Origin: Tolypocladium sp. Sup5 PDA-1
Taxonomy: Eukaryota; Ascomycota; Sordariomycetes; Hypocreales; Ophiocordycipitaceae
Direction of reading: 5' to 3'
Length of the DNA: 64,000 nt
Assembly: GCA_000750105.3 (NCBI GenBank)
Contig: JPHH03000093.1
Span: 21,248 to 85,247, forward strand
The notes under the pieces were generated by a model that was not told where the DNA came from, ran no database searches, and worked only from the letters and a program-made list of their open reading frames with translations. Position 1 is the stretch's first letter, and every line of letters starts with the position of its first letter. This document shows, piece by piece, positions 27,499-40,170 of this stretch. The position numbers were made by a program, and so were the translations under genes.

Positions 27499-30400
27499 AT
27501 GGCGTCGGTCAAGTCCCTGGGGCTGCACCACCCGTCGGGGCTTCGCCATGCAGTCGAAGAAAACGTGATCCCCGCGAGCGCCCCGGCCTCTTCCTACACC
27601 TGGGACATTACGACGGACGATAGAGGGGAACACCCGGTCGAGGACGAGCTGCTGACGACGCAGGACTGCGTTGTCTGGTGTCGCGGGCGCATCTTCCGCA
27701 AGACATTCAAGTTCGGTCTCGAAAAGGAGCCCATCACCCAGGCGCTGCTGGCCTACTTTCCCACGTCCGAAGATGAAAAGCCAGACCGGGGTGCCGCCAG
27801 GAATGCCTCCAATGGCGCTCCCGGTACTCCTGCGCTCGAGAAAGCCTTGGTCGTCTTCCTCAAGACCCAAGCCCACGTCTACTTCCTGGCGGGCACCAGC
27901 CACATAGTCCACATGCCCTTCGAGGTCGAATCCGCTTGTGCCGGTCCGGTGGGAGTCATAATCCAGCGAAGAGCGAGGGCCGAAAACACCGCGCCAGTAT
28001 CCCTCAAGTTCCCCCGTGTTCCGCCGAATTCTTTCGTCTCGTCCCAGATCACGGCCTTCACCAGTTCCCAGCAGACGACCTTCTCTGTAGAGGGTCTCGG
28101 CAACCCCAAGGCGCTGCATCTGAGCTTGAGGTCGACTCTGGAAAACATGTGGGATGCGCCTATGGAGCAACCAGAATCTCACTGGCCACGCCTGTTGTCC
28201 TTGACGGATCCTTTGTCGGACATCGGCTTGGTGGTGACCGACTCTGATCCTCACAACCACCGAGCAACGCGGAGGGCTACTTCGAGGAAGCCAGCCTTCT
28301 TGGACCCCGCAGAGGAGATGCTTCATGTCGAGCAGATACAGCTACCGGTGGCCTCTGCTCAGCAGTTACAGGAGCCCCTGATACTCGGCGTCACGATCAA
28401 TCGCGAAAGCAGTACGTACACTGTCTGGCGGCTGACGTATCTGAGCCACGAGGATCCATTCATAGGGCATCATAAAAAGGCCAAGAATAAGACTGCTCGC
28501 CGCCGAAGCTCTATGCAGCCGGGCTTCGTCAGCGGTGCATCAACCCCCGTGCAGCAAAACTTCCGAGAAAGCTTCGGGGCCCCTCTGCCTGGGAAACGGC
28601 AACGCAAGAGCGAGAAGATCGACAAACCCCTTGATCTGGTTTCTTCCCTGGAGCAGCAAGACAGTGAAGGGGCCGGAGTCACGCGGAGGAGCTCCCGTCG
28701 ATTGAGCTCTATGTTGGCTCGAGCGGACCTGTCCGCGTCTCACGAACGGTCGGTCTTTGCCGAACAGCCGCTGATGCCCAACAACGGAACCTCGAAAAGG
28801 CACGAAGCTCATAGCCATCACCATGGGAGATCGAGCTCCAGCTTCCACCACACGATTCACCCGAGCCTCGGCAGTCTGCTCGAGGCTCCCATCGATGTTG
28901 GTTTGGACGAAGGACTTCACAACATGGGACTCGACGATCACGACTTTGACGGCCTGCAGCATGAAATCCGCTTTACTCGACTCCACACAATTTCCTTGGA
29001 CAACTCAAACGTGCGCTACTCGACATCGGCGCAGCCCGCCCGCAACCAGTCCAAGGTCTTCATCCTAACTGCGCCATCATTCACTGTCGACGAGCAGCGA
29101 CGCACGCAGCTGCTCATTGGAATCCAGGATTCGTTGGAGAAGCGCCTTCAGCTGATAACTCTGCACGTCAAATTACAGGAGAAGTTTGGGCATGTCACGG
29201 CCTCCGTGGTCCCACGAGAGCAGTGGAAAGTACAGAACGTGGTCGACTCCTCAAAGCTGGTCGATGGTGATCTGTCCGTAATTCTGGTGCTCTCTGAATC
29301 CATGGATGGGCGGCATGAACTGAGTACCCAGGCGCCATGGATTGAACTGACCAAGATATCTCTTTCACTCTTGCTCGTTGACGATACGAGGAGCATACAA
29401 TACCGCGGCAGAGTAGCGGACCGCGATGTCAAGCAGAGAAAGTCCGAGGTTATGGACCTCAGCAATGGCAGCATCGTTGGCATCCGTTATCCGCGGCAAC
29501 GCGGAGTCGTCGATGTTGTGGATACGGACGGACGTCTTCACCAGTTGAAGATCCAGCTGCAGCCCTCGTGCCCACAAGTTCGCAAAGTCTTGGACATTAG
29601 CAGGAGCGTCTTGCCAGACTCGCTCGGAGGGCGCATTCACGCTGGGTGGATACATGTCATGCAATGGCTAAGTTCCCAAGAAGAACCTGTGGCCAATATG
29701 GAATGGTCTGCCTTTGCGACTCTGCTCCTTGCCTCGTTTCTGAACCTCGGCAGATCAGAATCCAGCTCATTTAAAACGGCTCGCCTACCGGTTCGTAGAA
29801 GACGGCCAGCATCTGGTTCATTTGGCTCCATCAGGGAGTCCGAGGACTGGAAGGCGCTCGAGATGGGCGAGACTGCAAACGCTCTTGGCTGCCCGGTCTG
29901 GATGATGAACAGGGGATGGCAGTGGGCTCTCGATGACGACGCGGATGACGCCTTGTCTCCTCAGCGTGGCCAAAGCTTTGCCCCCAAATTTCTCTCGCGG
30001 CATATTGCCTTTGCAAAGGAATACCTCGCTTCGCCACTGGGCGAAGCTGCCATGGGTCCATCGGGATACATGCCAACTGCCCTTGGCAAGAACTCTGATG
30101 GCCGTCGCAAGGTCGCTGTCGATGTGTTCATGGCTCTGCATCTGCTGCTTGAGGAACAGAAGCTGGACATTACGACTCCTGAATATTTGTCACCCGGGAG
30201 AGCCGATTTGAGGGTTTTGTTATGCCAGGTCGCCAGGTGGCTCAAATGGCACAGCTTTTCGTCAATTTATGAGCTCGGTATCCAGGAAGACATTGACCAG
30301 CGCCATGATGCAGGTAAGTCTACATTCCCACTCCTACCGAAAACACAGGTTTTGACAATTCTTTAGACCTCAATCTGAAATCAGCGGTTCCTCAGCCACC

Positions 30401-33400
30401 AGTCAGGCCCGATGTATTTGAATGGATTCAATCTCGCCTTGTCGGCGTTCGCGGGAAGCCATGCCTCACGCCGGCGGACATTTACTATGCCAGTTCCCGC
30501 CTATCCGAGGCTGAGAAGTTAGAAGACAAGCGCTGGGATGCAATCACTCCCCGCACTCTAATGTTCAAGCGGTTCTTTAAGCTTGTGAAGCCAAAGACAA
30601 CGGCAATTCAGATGGTGGAAGCAATGCGAGACTGTGGCTTGACGAACCACGTTCTGGAGACACTGCCAGAGGCCATCCTGGCGCCGTTGCAAGATGCGAT
30701 ATCTCTGTGCCAACCACACCCGCCGTCAGGATGGACACATGATCTGTTGGAACTGGTGAAACGAAGCGACATTAGCCTTATTCTTACCTCGAAGAAACGG
30801 CCCCGTCTCGCCACGTCCAGCATTTTGGTAAGCCAGCGGCCCACTGTGTGATGAACCTGACTAACTGTTGAAACAGGCTCCCACCCATACGGCCACCTGG
30901 GATTTCCGACTGCTCTGTCAAAGCGTTGAGGAAACAAACAACCTTGGCTACGATGAAGGCGAGGGCACAGAGCGTCAGGCCGTCATCCGGGCCTTATTCA
31001 AAGACGATCGCCGCCTCAACGAGGTGCAAGATCTACTATCTACCCACAAAGCAAGACTTGTCCGCTTGGAACCCAACCCGAGCTGGCCTGAAAGCGAGTA
31101 TCTGGAGAAGCAAAAGGAGCTTGTCTCACGGATTGCTACGGGCACGCTGGCTATACCGGCTGGGCGTGCGCTGCTCTACTACAGTTTGCGATACCCTCTT
31201 ATCACGCAAAAGTTTCACATTGGAGGCTTCAACCTCAATTGCATAGTCAAGCCGACAAACGTCACTGTCGGTGTCGACAAGGCCTTGTTCACGGAAGAAA
31301 AGGTTTGCTGGGGCTTCTTCCACCAGGGAGTTGCGGCAGGCCTCGCCATCTCGCCAGGGGCCAAAGGTATTGATACCTCGTGGATCCTGTACAACAAGCC
31401 GGGACAAGAGCTGAGCAATCGGCACGCCGGCTTCCTCCTTGCTCTTGGCCTGAACGGCCATCTTAAAGGCGTCGCCAAATGGGTCGCCTTCAAGTATCTC
31501 ACGCCAAAGCACACGATGACGTCCATCGGATTGCTTTTGGGCCTGGCTGCCTCGTACATGGGAACCATGGACTCGCTCATCACCCGGCTCCTTTCCGTGC
31601 ACGCTACTCGCATGCTACCCCGTGGCGCCGCTGAGTTAAATCTGTCGCCGCTCACGCAGACTTCGGGCATAATGGGCATCGGACTGCTGTACTGCAACAG
31701 CCAGCACCGGCGCATGAGCGAGATCATGCTTTCGGAGATCGAGCACGTCGACGACGAAGACGAGGAGGAGCCGCTTCGGAGCGAGTGTTACCGTCTGGCC
31801 GCGGGCTTTGCCTTGGGGTTCATCAACCTCGGGAAGGGCAACGATCTCAAGGGCCTGCACGATATGCGGCTCACGGAGAAGCTGATTGCTCACGCCACCG
31901 CGACGAAGAACGTTGAGATTGTTCACATTCTCGATCGCGCCGCGGCCGGTGCAGTCATGGCCATTGCCCTCATCTTTATGAAGTCCGAGGACCAGATTGT
32001 CGCTCGGAAGATCGACGTCCCCGACTCTGTCCTCCAGTTTGACTACGTCCGTCCTGACATTCTGCTCCTCCGAACCGTGACCAAGAACCTTATCCTCTGG
32101 TCCAAGATCGAGCCCACCTTTGCTTGGATCCACGATAGCCTCCCTGTGCCATACCGCCCCAGACACAAGCTCATGGGAATGAAGAAGCTGCGGTCGACGG
32201 ATCTACCTTTCTTCAGCATCTTAACAGGGATATGTTTCTCCGTCGCCCTTCGCTTCTCTGGTAGCGCGTCGACCAAGGTGCGGGATCTACTGCTGCATTA
32301 CCTCGACCAGTTTATGCGCATCTCCAGGATTCCGGCTACGCCTCGTGCGCACCCGGATGCTGCTCCGCTGTACGATGAAGAGCTCGCGCGTTCAAACGCA
32401 CGAATGTGTCAGGATATTCTCGCACTCTCTTGCTCGATCGTCATGGCCGGCACGGGCGACATACCCGTTCTTCGCCGTCTACGCGCCCTTCACGGCAGAG
32501 ACGATCCCGAGACACCGTACGGGTCTCATCTCGCCGCTCACCTGGCCATAGGCGCCCTCTTCCTTGGCTGCGGCACCGCGACGTTTGGATCCAGCAACAT
32601 GGCCATTGCGGCTCTGCTCGTGGCGTTTTACCCCGTCTTCCCCGTCAACGTCATGGACAACCGATCTCACCTCCAAGCATTCCGCTACTTTTGGGTCCTG
32701 GCCGCCGAGCAGCGCTGTCTTGTTGCAAAGGACGTCCTCACCGGCCAGCCCGTGTCCGTCGCCGTGCAGATCACCATGAAGCAAGGTTCACCCGCCGAAC
32801 CCGTTCTGTACAGGACTACCCCCTGTCTCCTCCCGCCGCTCGACCAGATCGCCTGCCTATCCACCTCCTGCGGACCGCAGTACTGGGACGTCGAGCTCGA
32901 CTTTTCCAACGACGATATTCGGAAGGCGTTCTCTGAAACGCAGAGCCTGTTCCTACGCCGACGCCCACCGCGCGAGGGCGCCTTCACGTCCACCCTGCGG
33001 GCGCTCGGCAAAGACGCCAAGGGCGAGAATCCGTTGGAGTGGATATTCGGCCTCGACGGCCTTCGCAGCGTCACGTCTGCCGAGAAGGCCGCCCTGCTCG
33101 AGAGTACCGAGCGCGAACCAGAAGTCGGCGCCGCGCTCGACGCCCGCATGGAGCTCGAGCGCGGCATCGCCGACGGCGGCGACCGCGAACGCCTCGAAGG
33201 CGCCCGTCTGCTCTTCGAATGGGGATCCGCCCGCGACCGCCTTCTCGACTCCTCCTCCGCCGCCGCCAGCGCAAACGACAGCCAGTCCACCATCAGGCCC
33301 ACTACCACCACTGCCGCAGCCGACTCGCAGCCTGGCCAGGAATCTCCCCCTGCGCAGCGCGACCAGGACGTATGGTGGATGCGCGACAGCGCGATCGAGA

Positions 33401-33450
33401 GCCTCAAGGGACAAGTGTGGCTCGCGGCGCGCGATGGCGGCGAGCTGTAG
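27499..33450 (+). CDS. apc1: Anaphase-promoting complex subunit 1 (BimE homologue)
   Basis: Three exons: 27499-30313, 30367-30827, 30877-33450, with 53- and 49-nt introns (the second has a CTAAC branch site). The frame closes to 1,949 residues, normal for fungal APC1. The N-terminal WD40-like half starts with the conserved TQDCVVWCRGR segment. The central and C-terminal part carries proteasome/cyclosome (PC) repeats, such as HAGFLLALGLNGHL and SIGLLLGLAASYMG. APC1 is the scaffold of the APC/C ubiquitin ligase that degrades securin and mitotic cyclins. A basic Ser-rich linker (about residues 330-450) looks disordered and phosphorylatable. It is divergent from vps41 and convergent with the eIF3e gene. 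Confidence 0.96.
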
Positions 33451-34108
33451 AGCGGTGGCCGGCCGCGTGGCATCATAAACCAGGGCAGTTGGGCGATGCG
33501 CATGCTGGGGAGGAAGGGGAAGAGGGTCAAGGGTGGTTGAATGAATTACGAAGTTATGAGGTGTAGATAAAAATTAGATGGCAGTTTAATATGGAAAAGT
33601 GATGTCTTGACATGCAGTACCTTGCCTACCGCGAGATATCACCATCCTTGAAACAAACATCGGAGCAGGTTACCACAGCGAGAGCTAGATGAATTCATTT
33701 CATTTATTGTTTTCCCTCTTTCTACCCACGCACGACGCAAAAAGATTCGATTATCCTCTCCCATCCCTTCCTCCCTCCTTCTCCTCCCGGGATTTCCGAA
33801 AATAAAACGCCATGCAAATGCAAACCGCATCACCGGAAGGGGGAGGAGGATAACTAGGTAGAAAAAACAGATTGGTGTAAGTAGCAGGGGTCCCGTCATC
33901 TTCCTCTAAAACCCTTTGTCCGCTTTTGTTGCCCGGCTCACGGAGCTGGCAGTCTCTATATCTCGCCCTGGATGGGAGGGTCGAAAAAGAGTAAGTGTTC
34001 CTCCCCACGCGTAGTCTTGCGCCTTGAGGGCAATGCCTTGGCGTTGGCGTTCAAAGTGCCGCCCGTAAAGTAATCTCCTTTACACGTCTTCCATCGCTGG
34101 CTGCCCCT
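33451..34108. other. Convergent 3' region between apc1 and eIF3e
   Basis: 658 bp with short AT-rich runs and no believable ORF; 3' flanks of both genes. Confidence 0.5.
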
Positions 34109-35499
34109 TTATTTGGACACCGCGGCGTTCAGGACCTGTGTCCTGAAGAAGCCGCCCTTGGTCTTCTCAATCACCTGCTGGTAGACGTTGTTGGGCGGGT
34201 GGTTCATGATCACGGTGCCGTCCTTGCTGTCAATCTTGGCGTCCAGCCGCGTCTCCCGAATCAGGTTGACGATCCACTTCTCGCCCTCGTCGGGGTTCAG
34301 GCCCAGCTTGCCGCTCAGGTCGCGGATGTTCATCCGGCTGAAGATCTTGCAGTAGCTCTCGCAGATGAGGTGGCGAGCCGCGCCGACAAAGGCGTCAGCC
34401 GACGACGCCAGGAAGAAGTCGCTGCGGCAGACCTCCTCCGCCATACGGAGGGCATCGCGAGCTGCGTCGAAGTCGTGGGCGATGTACAGGGCGTGGATGA
34501 ACTGGGTGATGGGGTCGACGTACTCGTACGCCTCCTGGCGGACGTAGCGGACGATGTCCTTGAGCTGCTTCTGCTGGATGGAGCTGTTGCGGGCGCGCGT
34601 GCGGCCGGTGATAACGGCGGCAATCAGGTACCGCAGAGCCCAGGGGCAAGAGGTCTGAATGGTGTTGATGTAGGCGGCGGAGAAGAACATGTCCAGGATG
34701 GGCTCCCGGGCGCCATCCCAGTTGAAGAGAGGGAAGAGAGACCAGTGGATGAGCATGGTCCGGTGGTCGAGCTGGGCACGGGGGTTGTTGAACAGCCTGG
34801 TGTCAATGCCCTCCCTGACATTCTTCAACTCATCCACGGCAGACTCCCAGTTGGTGGACAGGATCTCGCACGCGAGCTTTCCCCAGGTGGATGCCGCGAC
34901 CTTGTCGTTGTCGGTCGAGAGAACTCGGAACTGGTACAGCATATCGGCAGCCGGGCCGTACTGGCCGCATCGGAACTGAAACTGTCCAAAGTCGTACAGC
35001 GCGTTGACCATCTCCATCGTGACCTATTGTGCCATCATCGTCAGTTATGCCAGCGCCTCTATGCACCATTCGACTCCGTCCGCGCCCCACTTACCCCATG
35101 CGAGTTCTTCAGGAACTCCAAGTTGGCAACCTTGTCGCTCCTCAGCCCGTTGACAACGTCGTCCTGCGTCAAGAGATCGGCAATCTTCGCCGTCGCCTGC
35201 TCGTACTTCTCCAGCTGCGCCAGGACCTCTTGTCGCTTTTTGGTGTACTCGGCCGGGGGGTCGGCAACGCCGTGGAGGTCGCAGTACAGCGTCGCCACGT
35301 AATCGGTCATGTTGGTGTCCTCCAACAGCTTGATCTTGCCCGAGAGGATCTTCTTCGCCTTGTCGTCTTCGCCTTTCTCCTCCGCCTTGTCGCCCTCGAA
35401 CTGGATCAAGGGAAACAGCAGGTGCCTGCTCAGGTGCTGCGCCACCTGGGGCATGATCGACGAGCCATCGGCCGAGACGGCCTTGAGAACATCCTCCAT
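34109..35499 (-). CDS. Eukaryotic translation initiation factor 3 subunit E (INT6)
   Basis: Two exons: 35499-35095 and 35023-34109 (71-nt intron), total 439 residues, the normal length. The N-terminus has the eIF3e segment IMPQVAQHLSRHLLFPLIQF. The C-terminal half contains the PCI domain (about residues 220-400, ending in the winged helix near NIRDLSGKLGLNPDEGEKWIVNLI). eIF3e belongs to the eIF3 complex that brings mRNA to the 40S subunit. The ATG at 35499 is the first ATG in this frame; upstream codons are open but have no ATG. It is divergent from the mL49 gene over 498 bp. Confidence 0.96.
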
Positions 35500-35997
35500 G
35501 GTGAACGGTGTTTCTGGCGGGGCGAGTTTCGTATCGAGTAGCTGCGTAGGCGCGAAGGAAGAGGATGCTTTCGTCGAGCGGTTTGCCGGCGTCTTTTCGC
35601 TCGTCGCAAAGTTGTAAAGTCGCAACGCAACAAGCAGCGGTCGTGAATGGAGGGGCAGATTTTTGGTGAATTTCGCCAATACTCGAAGTGGTGTGGGGGT
35701 TTGGCGATGCGCCGGGGATTTGCCGGCACTTGGCGCGCGCGTGTCATGTGATCTCGAGATTTTCTGAGGAGCTTCACCTCATCGAGACCCCAGACACGCG
35801 ACAGGAGAGGCAAATAGCCTGCAGAGAGAATTCGGGCGGCGTTTCTATTCCCTGGCTGGAAAACTTTTGATTCCCCATTGTTGTCATTTGATCCTACTGC
35901 CTCCGGCCTCAGAACGCCCTCCACAACGGTAGAAAGCTTCCTTCGGCTGCTACATCAAGAAGCTACCTCCCAAGAGCCGACAAGCCTCGCCCTCACG
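35500..35997. promoter_or_regulatory. Divergent promoter of eIF3e and mL49 genes
   Basis: 498 bp between the two start codons. It is CA/CT-rich towards the mL49 start. Coding-like open frames here have no ATG and read as leader sequence. Confidence 0.5.
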
Positions 35998-36523
35998 ATG
36001 AATCAATTCCTCTCCCGAGCTCTCTCTCAAGGGCGCACGACTCTCTTCCACTCGACCGCTCCTCGGCACAACCTCATCGCCTTCTCCTCGCGCCTCCCGA
36101 TCCTCCACGCCGCCTCCTTTACGCAAGCCGCCCAGCAACCCCCCAAGTCCAGCCAACAAAAGCACAGCCAACCGCCCATCCCTCCGCCGTCAAAATCCCC
36201 AGAGGAGCTCGCCAGCCTGCCCTATATCGTTCGCCGCACACCCTCCACCCAGCTCCCCATATACCGGCGGTGGATGTCTGGTGGCAACCGACAAGTCGTC
36301 CTCATCAAAAAGATCGACGGCGATCGGAGGAAAATGCTGGAAGACGTCGTCGAGTCTCTGGGGATTGCGAGGGAGGACATACGGATCAACCCAACCACGC
36401 AACATATAGAGTTGAAGGTGAGCCCAGGCAGATCCCATCTTTGACTGCGATGTCCCAGCTAACATGCCTCAGGGCAACCAGTTCGACAAGGCAAGGAGCT
36501 GGCTACTCCAGCGGGGGTTCTAA
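35998..36523 (+). CDS. img2: Mitochondrial large ribosomal subunit protein mL49 (IMG2)
   Basis: Two exons: 35998-36417 and 36473-36523 (55-nt intron with a GCTAAC branch site), total 156 residues. The first 60 residues are rich in Arg, Ser, Ala and Gln with almost no acidic residues, the profile of a mitochondrial presequence. The conserved IMG2/mL49 core follows (LPYIVRRTPSTQLPIYRRWMSGG, here residues about 75-97), then the VLIKKIDGD and HIELKG strands and the terminal helix ending in LLQRGF. The protein is a structural component of the mitoribosomal large subunit. Confidence 0.93.
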
Positions 36524-36966
36524 GTCATGCCAACACGGCATTGGGCATGCAACAATCAGTAAAGAGTAATTCCGCCGGGCCAGGCGCGCTTGGATGTATA
36601 GTACAGCGGCATCATATTGACGACCAACCAAATGTACAATAAGACAACTGAAAGACCAGAGCCAAGCATTAATCGTGGTATCGGTATCTCACATTCCTAC
36701 ACCCTATGTACACCTACACGTGCGCCACGGAACCCCCCCAGCATGTCCACCTCTCCAAAACCGAGCTGGAATCTCGGTGTAAATCTAGCTATGCGCCGTC
36801 ATCTGATGTGCCATAATCCAAAACGAGAAGGAAACAAGAGGATGCGCACGACGGCGCCAATTCCACGCTTCGAATTTTGTCGGGGTCCAAATATCCCGAA
36901 TAAACTACCGCCCCGGGCAAAAACTCATTGACGCCAGTTGTGGTTGCTTTCCACCGAGACGCGACC
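36524..36966. other. Convergent 3' region between mL49 and swi1 genes
   Basis: 443 bp of 3' flank for both genes; no ORF with recognisable content. Confidence 0.5.
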
Positions 36967-39900
36967 CTACATATTGTTGAAGATTGCCGTCAGCTGCGGT
37001 AGCATGCCTTCCTTTGTCCATTCAGGAGATTGCATCGTCAACGCATCCATGAGCATCTGTGTTCGTGGCAGCAAGTCCCCAGGAACCGCCGACGTCGGGC
37101 TATTCGGGTCTCTTGCTTTCTCCACCAGTCTCCTCAGAACCGCAACCGCAACAACGACGATGTATACGAGCTCCGGGTCTTTCCGAGGAGCCGCCCGGCT
37201 TCCACCTCGGTTGATCATCTGCGGCCGCTCATACAATACGCTCAGTTCCTGGACAAGCCGGAAAAGGTTCTGCGAAAGGTGATTGCCCGAGGCGAGCCAA
37301 GACCTAGCCAAGCCCGACTCTGACCCTGGTGCAAGCGATGAGAGGATCTCTGCAGCAAGTAGACCTTGCATCAGGAATGGTTTTCGAGTTTCGATGAGCG
37401 AGGGAAGTGTCGCGGGCCGGCTCTGCTCCCTGGACTTGTCCGGGATTGGCGATATAGCTAAAGCAAAGGTTCGAGTGAGCAACTCGTAGGCCCCCGGGCC
37501 ATTAGCATCGACTGCGAACAGAGTCTTGTAGAAGCCCCTATTTGGCTCGTCTCGGGCAAGGAGCTTAGCAAGTGCGTCGACCGCGTGAGGTGTGTAAGAG
37601 TGGAGGCTCGGTTCGTAAGGCGGGAAGAAGAGGGTGTCGTTGGTGATGGTAGGGCCAGGGGTTGGAGAAAAGGACAGTAAAAATTGCAAGAGACACAGGG
37701 CCTGTTCTCGTCCCGGCAACTCCACCAGCCCAGCGATATTGGAGAGCAGGACCACAGTATCCTTCATGAAATCCAGCGTGTTGCTGTGCGTACGCAGCAG
37801 CATGGTACGTGTGCCGAGATACCTAATGACGACACACAGCATCTTGATGACCGATTCATCGGCGAGGAAGTGGTGGTTGTCGTTTTGCTCACCGGGGAAG
37901 GATATGTTGCGCAGAATAGTCGTGATGCATATTAGCCTGTCCACGGCGCGATCAAGCTGGTACTCGGTGGTGCCAAAGGCGGGGATATCTTTAATTGCCC
38001 ATCGTTCCAGTCGGCACGCGCGAACAACGTCTTCGTACGGGTTGAGGAGGATTTCGTCGCATACCTCCACCGTGTGCTCGGCCATCAAGTCAAGCTGTTC
38101 CTCGGCGCAGTCAACAAGAGCATCCACCAAGTCGTCGCAATACCTCAGCTGCAGGAAATGCATCTGACCGGGAGACGCCGAGACAGTAGCCAGCGTATCC
38201 AGAGCAAGGCGGACTTCTCCATGTATGCCGCTTTGAAGGCTCCGCGTCAGAGCATGGATGTCGATGTTGCCGAGGTCGTTTACGGTGGGAATGGACGGCT
38301 CCCATCTGTCCAGTTCGGCTCCCAGCAGGTTCGCGGCATGGAGATCGACTCCCCCATACGTCGACAGCTCTCGCGCACAGGGCTCATATTCGTCGGACTT
38401 TGGTGGCATTTGCGGCATCGTTTGCTCAGCTGCGGTGGCAACCAACGGAGCGGTTTGCCGGCCATCGCCCTGGTTCATGGATATGCTACCAGGGCGGTGA
38501 TGCGCAGGGGACGGCATCGAAAAGTCGTTGGTCGCGGAGGGATCCATTCCGCGCGAGAGGCTGTTCCTGCTGTGACCGGCAACAACGTTTGGTTGCGGTT
38601 GTTGTGGTTGCGGTGTAGAGAACCCATTGACGGGAAGTTGGCCAGGTTTCACAGGCGTCTGTTGTTGCACACGGGGCGGTTGCCCAGGCTGCATCTGTCC
38701 CTGATTCATCTGCTGCCCCGGCTGCAGCTGCTTCTGCGGCGTGCCCTGGTTTGCCATGTGCGCATTCTGCTGCATCATCCTCTGCTTCTGCTGTGCCATC
38801 CAGACCTCCTCGAACTTTTGCAGGTTGCGCTCATACACCTGCTTCAGCATTGGAGCAACGGTCGGAATCTGCACAGGAAGTCCCAGAGCCTGGGCAATGT
38901 GCGCCCATCCGTTTGCCGCCGTCACCGGTTTGTAGCCGCCTCTGGACTGTACGACTTGGAACAGCATGACGAGATTGACTGGTCGGTCGCCGACGATCGG
39001 ATTATGGTCCAGCGGCAGCCCCCTGGCGTTCATCAACGCTGCGAGGTTCTTCATGAAGTGCTCAGGGTTTATGTTGGCCATCGGCCGAGGCTGCGGTCGG
39101 ATGCCGCCTTGCGGCATCTGGCCGTTTGGCATGCCCGGCATCTGCTGCTTCGGCATCATTCCCCGTCCCATGTTCTGAGCCTGCATTTGCGCCTGCATCT
39201 GCATGTTGCCTTGCAGCTGCTGCTGAAGTCGCATCTGGTACGCGGCCATCTTTTGCTGGTCCGACATGCTCTGCGGTCGTTGGTGCTGCTGTTGAGGCTG
39301 GCCCTGGTGTTGCGGTTGGCCCTGCTGCTGCTGCTGTTGCTGCTGCTGTTGCTGCTGTTGCTGCATCTGCTGCTGCATTTGCTGGTACATGTTAGGTGGC
39401 ATCTGCCCCATGTGCGGAGGCATCTGGCCCATCTGTTGCGGCATCATCTGGCCGCCGGCCATCGCGTTCGGGTTGGGCGAAGGACGAGGGTTCGACGGCG
39501 ACGGCGCAAATGCAGGGTTGTAGCCGGGGGGCATGTTTTGCATGTACGCGTTCGGTTGGGGAGTGCCATGCTCGGACGGTATGGGCGAGGTCTGCGAGGC
39601 GGCGCCAAACTGCTGGGCGCCGGGCGAGAACGGGTGAGGCGAGGCCGTCGCTACTCTCTGGGGCACGTTGCCCGGCCGCATCTGGTTACCCATGATGGGC
39701 GACGGGCTCGCGTTCGCGGATCCATTAGGTTGTAGATGAGGGAACTGACCGGGGTTCTGCCCGGGCTGGAAGCCGGGAAAGGTTTGTTGCTGCGGCGTTT
39801 CGGAGCGCGACGGCGGCTGCATTCCGGGATTCTGTCTCGGGGAGCCCGTGATGCTGTCTTCGCGTGGCCGGGGCCGCTTTGATGGAATCACCGAGTTCGT

Positions 39901-40170
39901 CTGGTAGACGGGGTTGGGGGCCTGCTGTTGGTTCGGGTTCTGGTTCTGGTAGGCGGCGGCGGGCGAGGCGTGGCGCATGGGGCCATTCTGCATGCCAGCC
40001 ATCTGCTGCTGCTGCTGCTGGTTCGAAAACTGGTTGTTGGGGTTGAACTGGGACGTGTTGCCCAGGAAGGCGGAGGGATCCATCATGGCACCGGCGGCGT
40101 TGGGGTCGTTCATGTGCGGGAAGCCGTTGCCATTGTGGTTGGGGACGGCGTCGTTCATCCAGGCGCTCAT
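36967..40170 (-). CDS. swi1: ARID-domain subunit of the SWI/SNF chromatin-remodelling complex (Swi1/Sol1)
   Basis: A single 1,067-residue frame. The N-terminal half is low-complexity Gln/Pro/Asn/Met-rich sequence with a polyglutamine run (about residues 268-285) and many PGQ/QPQ repeats. The ARID DNA-binding domain follows at about residues 365-460 (ALMNARGLPLDHNPIVGDRPV through LKQVYERNLQKFEE). The C-terminal part is an armadillo-like helical region (for example LDTLATVSASPGQMHFLQLRY) typical of Swi1/Sol1/BAF250. It helps target SWI/SNF to promoters. The C-terminus faces the mL49 gene, and the 5' side faces an unusually long gene-free interval. Gene symbol by homology. Confidence 0.93.
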   Translation of the reverse strand: MSAWMNDAVPNHNGNGFPHMNDPNAAGAMMDPSAFLGNTSQFNPNNQFSNQQQQQQMAGMQNGPMRHASPAAAYQNQNPNQQQAPNPVYQTNSVIPSKRPRPREDSITGSPRQNPGMQPPSRSETPQQQTFPGFQPGQNPGQFPHLQPNGSANASPSPIMGNQMRPGNVPQRVATASPHPFSPGAQQFGAASQTSPIPSEHGTPQPNAYMQNMPPGYNPAFAPSPSNPRPSPNPNAMAGGQMMPQQMGQMPPHMGQMPPNMYQQMQQQMQQQQQQQQQQQQQQGQPQHQGQPQQQHQRPQSMSDQQKMAAYQMRLQQQLQGNMQMQAQMQAQNMGRGMMPKQQMPGMPNGQMPQGGIRPQPRPMANINPEHFMKNLAALMNARGLPLDHNPIVGDRPVNLVMLFQVVQSRGGYKPVTAANGWAHIAQALGLPVQIPTVAPMLKQVYERNLQKFEEVWMAQQKQRMMQQNAHMANQGTPQKQLQPGQQMNQGQMQPGQPPRVQQQTPVKPGQLPVNGFSTPQPQQPQPNVVAGHSRNSLSRGMDPSATNDFSMPSPAHHRPGSISMNQGDGRQTAPLVATAAEQTMPQMPPKSDEYEPCARELSTYGGVDLHAANLLGAELDRWEPSIPTVNDLGNIDIHALTRSLQSGIHGEVRLALDTLATVSASPGQMHFLQLRYCDDLVDALVDCAEEQLDLMAEHTVEVCDEILLNPYEDVVRACRLERWAIKDIPAFGTTEYQLDRAVDRLICITTILRNISFPGEQNDNHHFLADESVIKMLCVVIRYLGTRTMLLRTHSNTLDFMKDTVVLLSNIAGLVELPGREQALCLLQFLLSFSPTPGPTITNDTLFFPPYEPSLHSYTPHAVDALAKLLARDEPNRGFYKTLFAVDANGPGAYELLTRTFALAISPIPDKSREQSRPATLPSLIETRKPFLMQGLLAAEILSSLAPGSESGLARSWLASGNHLSQNLFRLVQELSVLYERPQMINRGGSRAAPRKDPELVYIVVVAVAVLRRLVEKARDPNSPTSAVPGDLLPRTQMLMDALTMQSPEWTKEGMLPQLTAIFNNM
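39322..39380 (-). repeat. CAG/CAA repeat encoding polyglutamine in Swi1
   Basis: A mixed CAG/CAA tract, read on the minus strand, codes for a run of about 17 glutamines followed by QMQQQM. Interruption by CAA codons should reduce slippage. Confidence 0.9.

Noticed and set aside
35500..35679. 60-residue N-terminal extension of eIF3e
   Set aside because: The open frame upstream starts only with a TTG; the first ATG, at 35499, gives the family's normal N-terminus.
38074..39735. 553-codon plus-strand open frame opposite swi1
   Set aside because: Leu/His/Arg-rich mirror of the Gln-rich and ARID-coding region; the minus-strand protein has clear domains.
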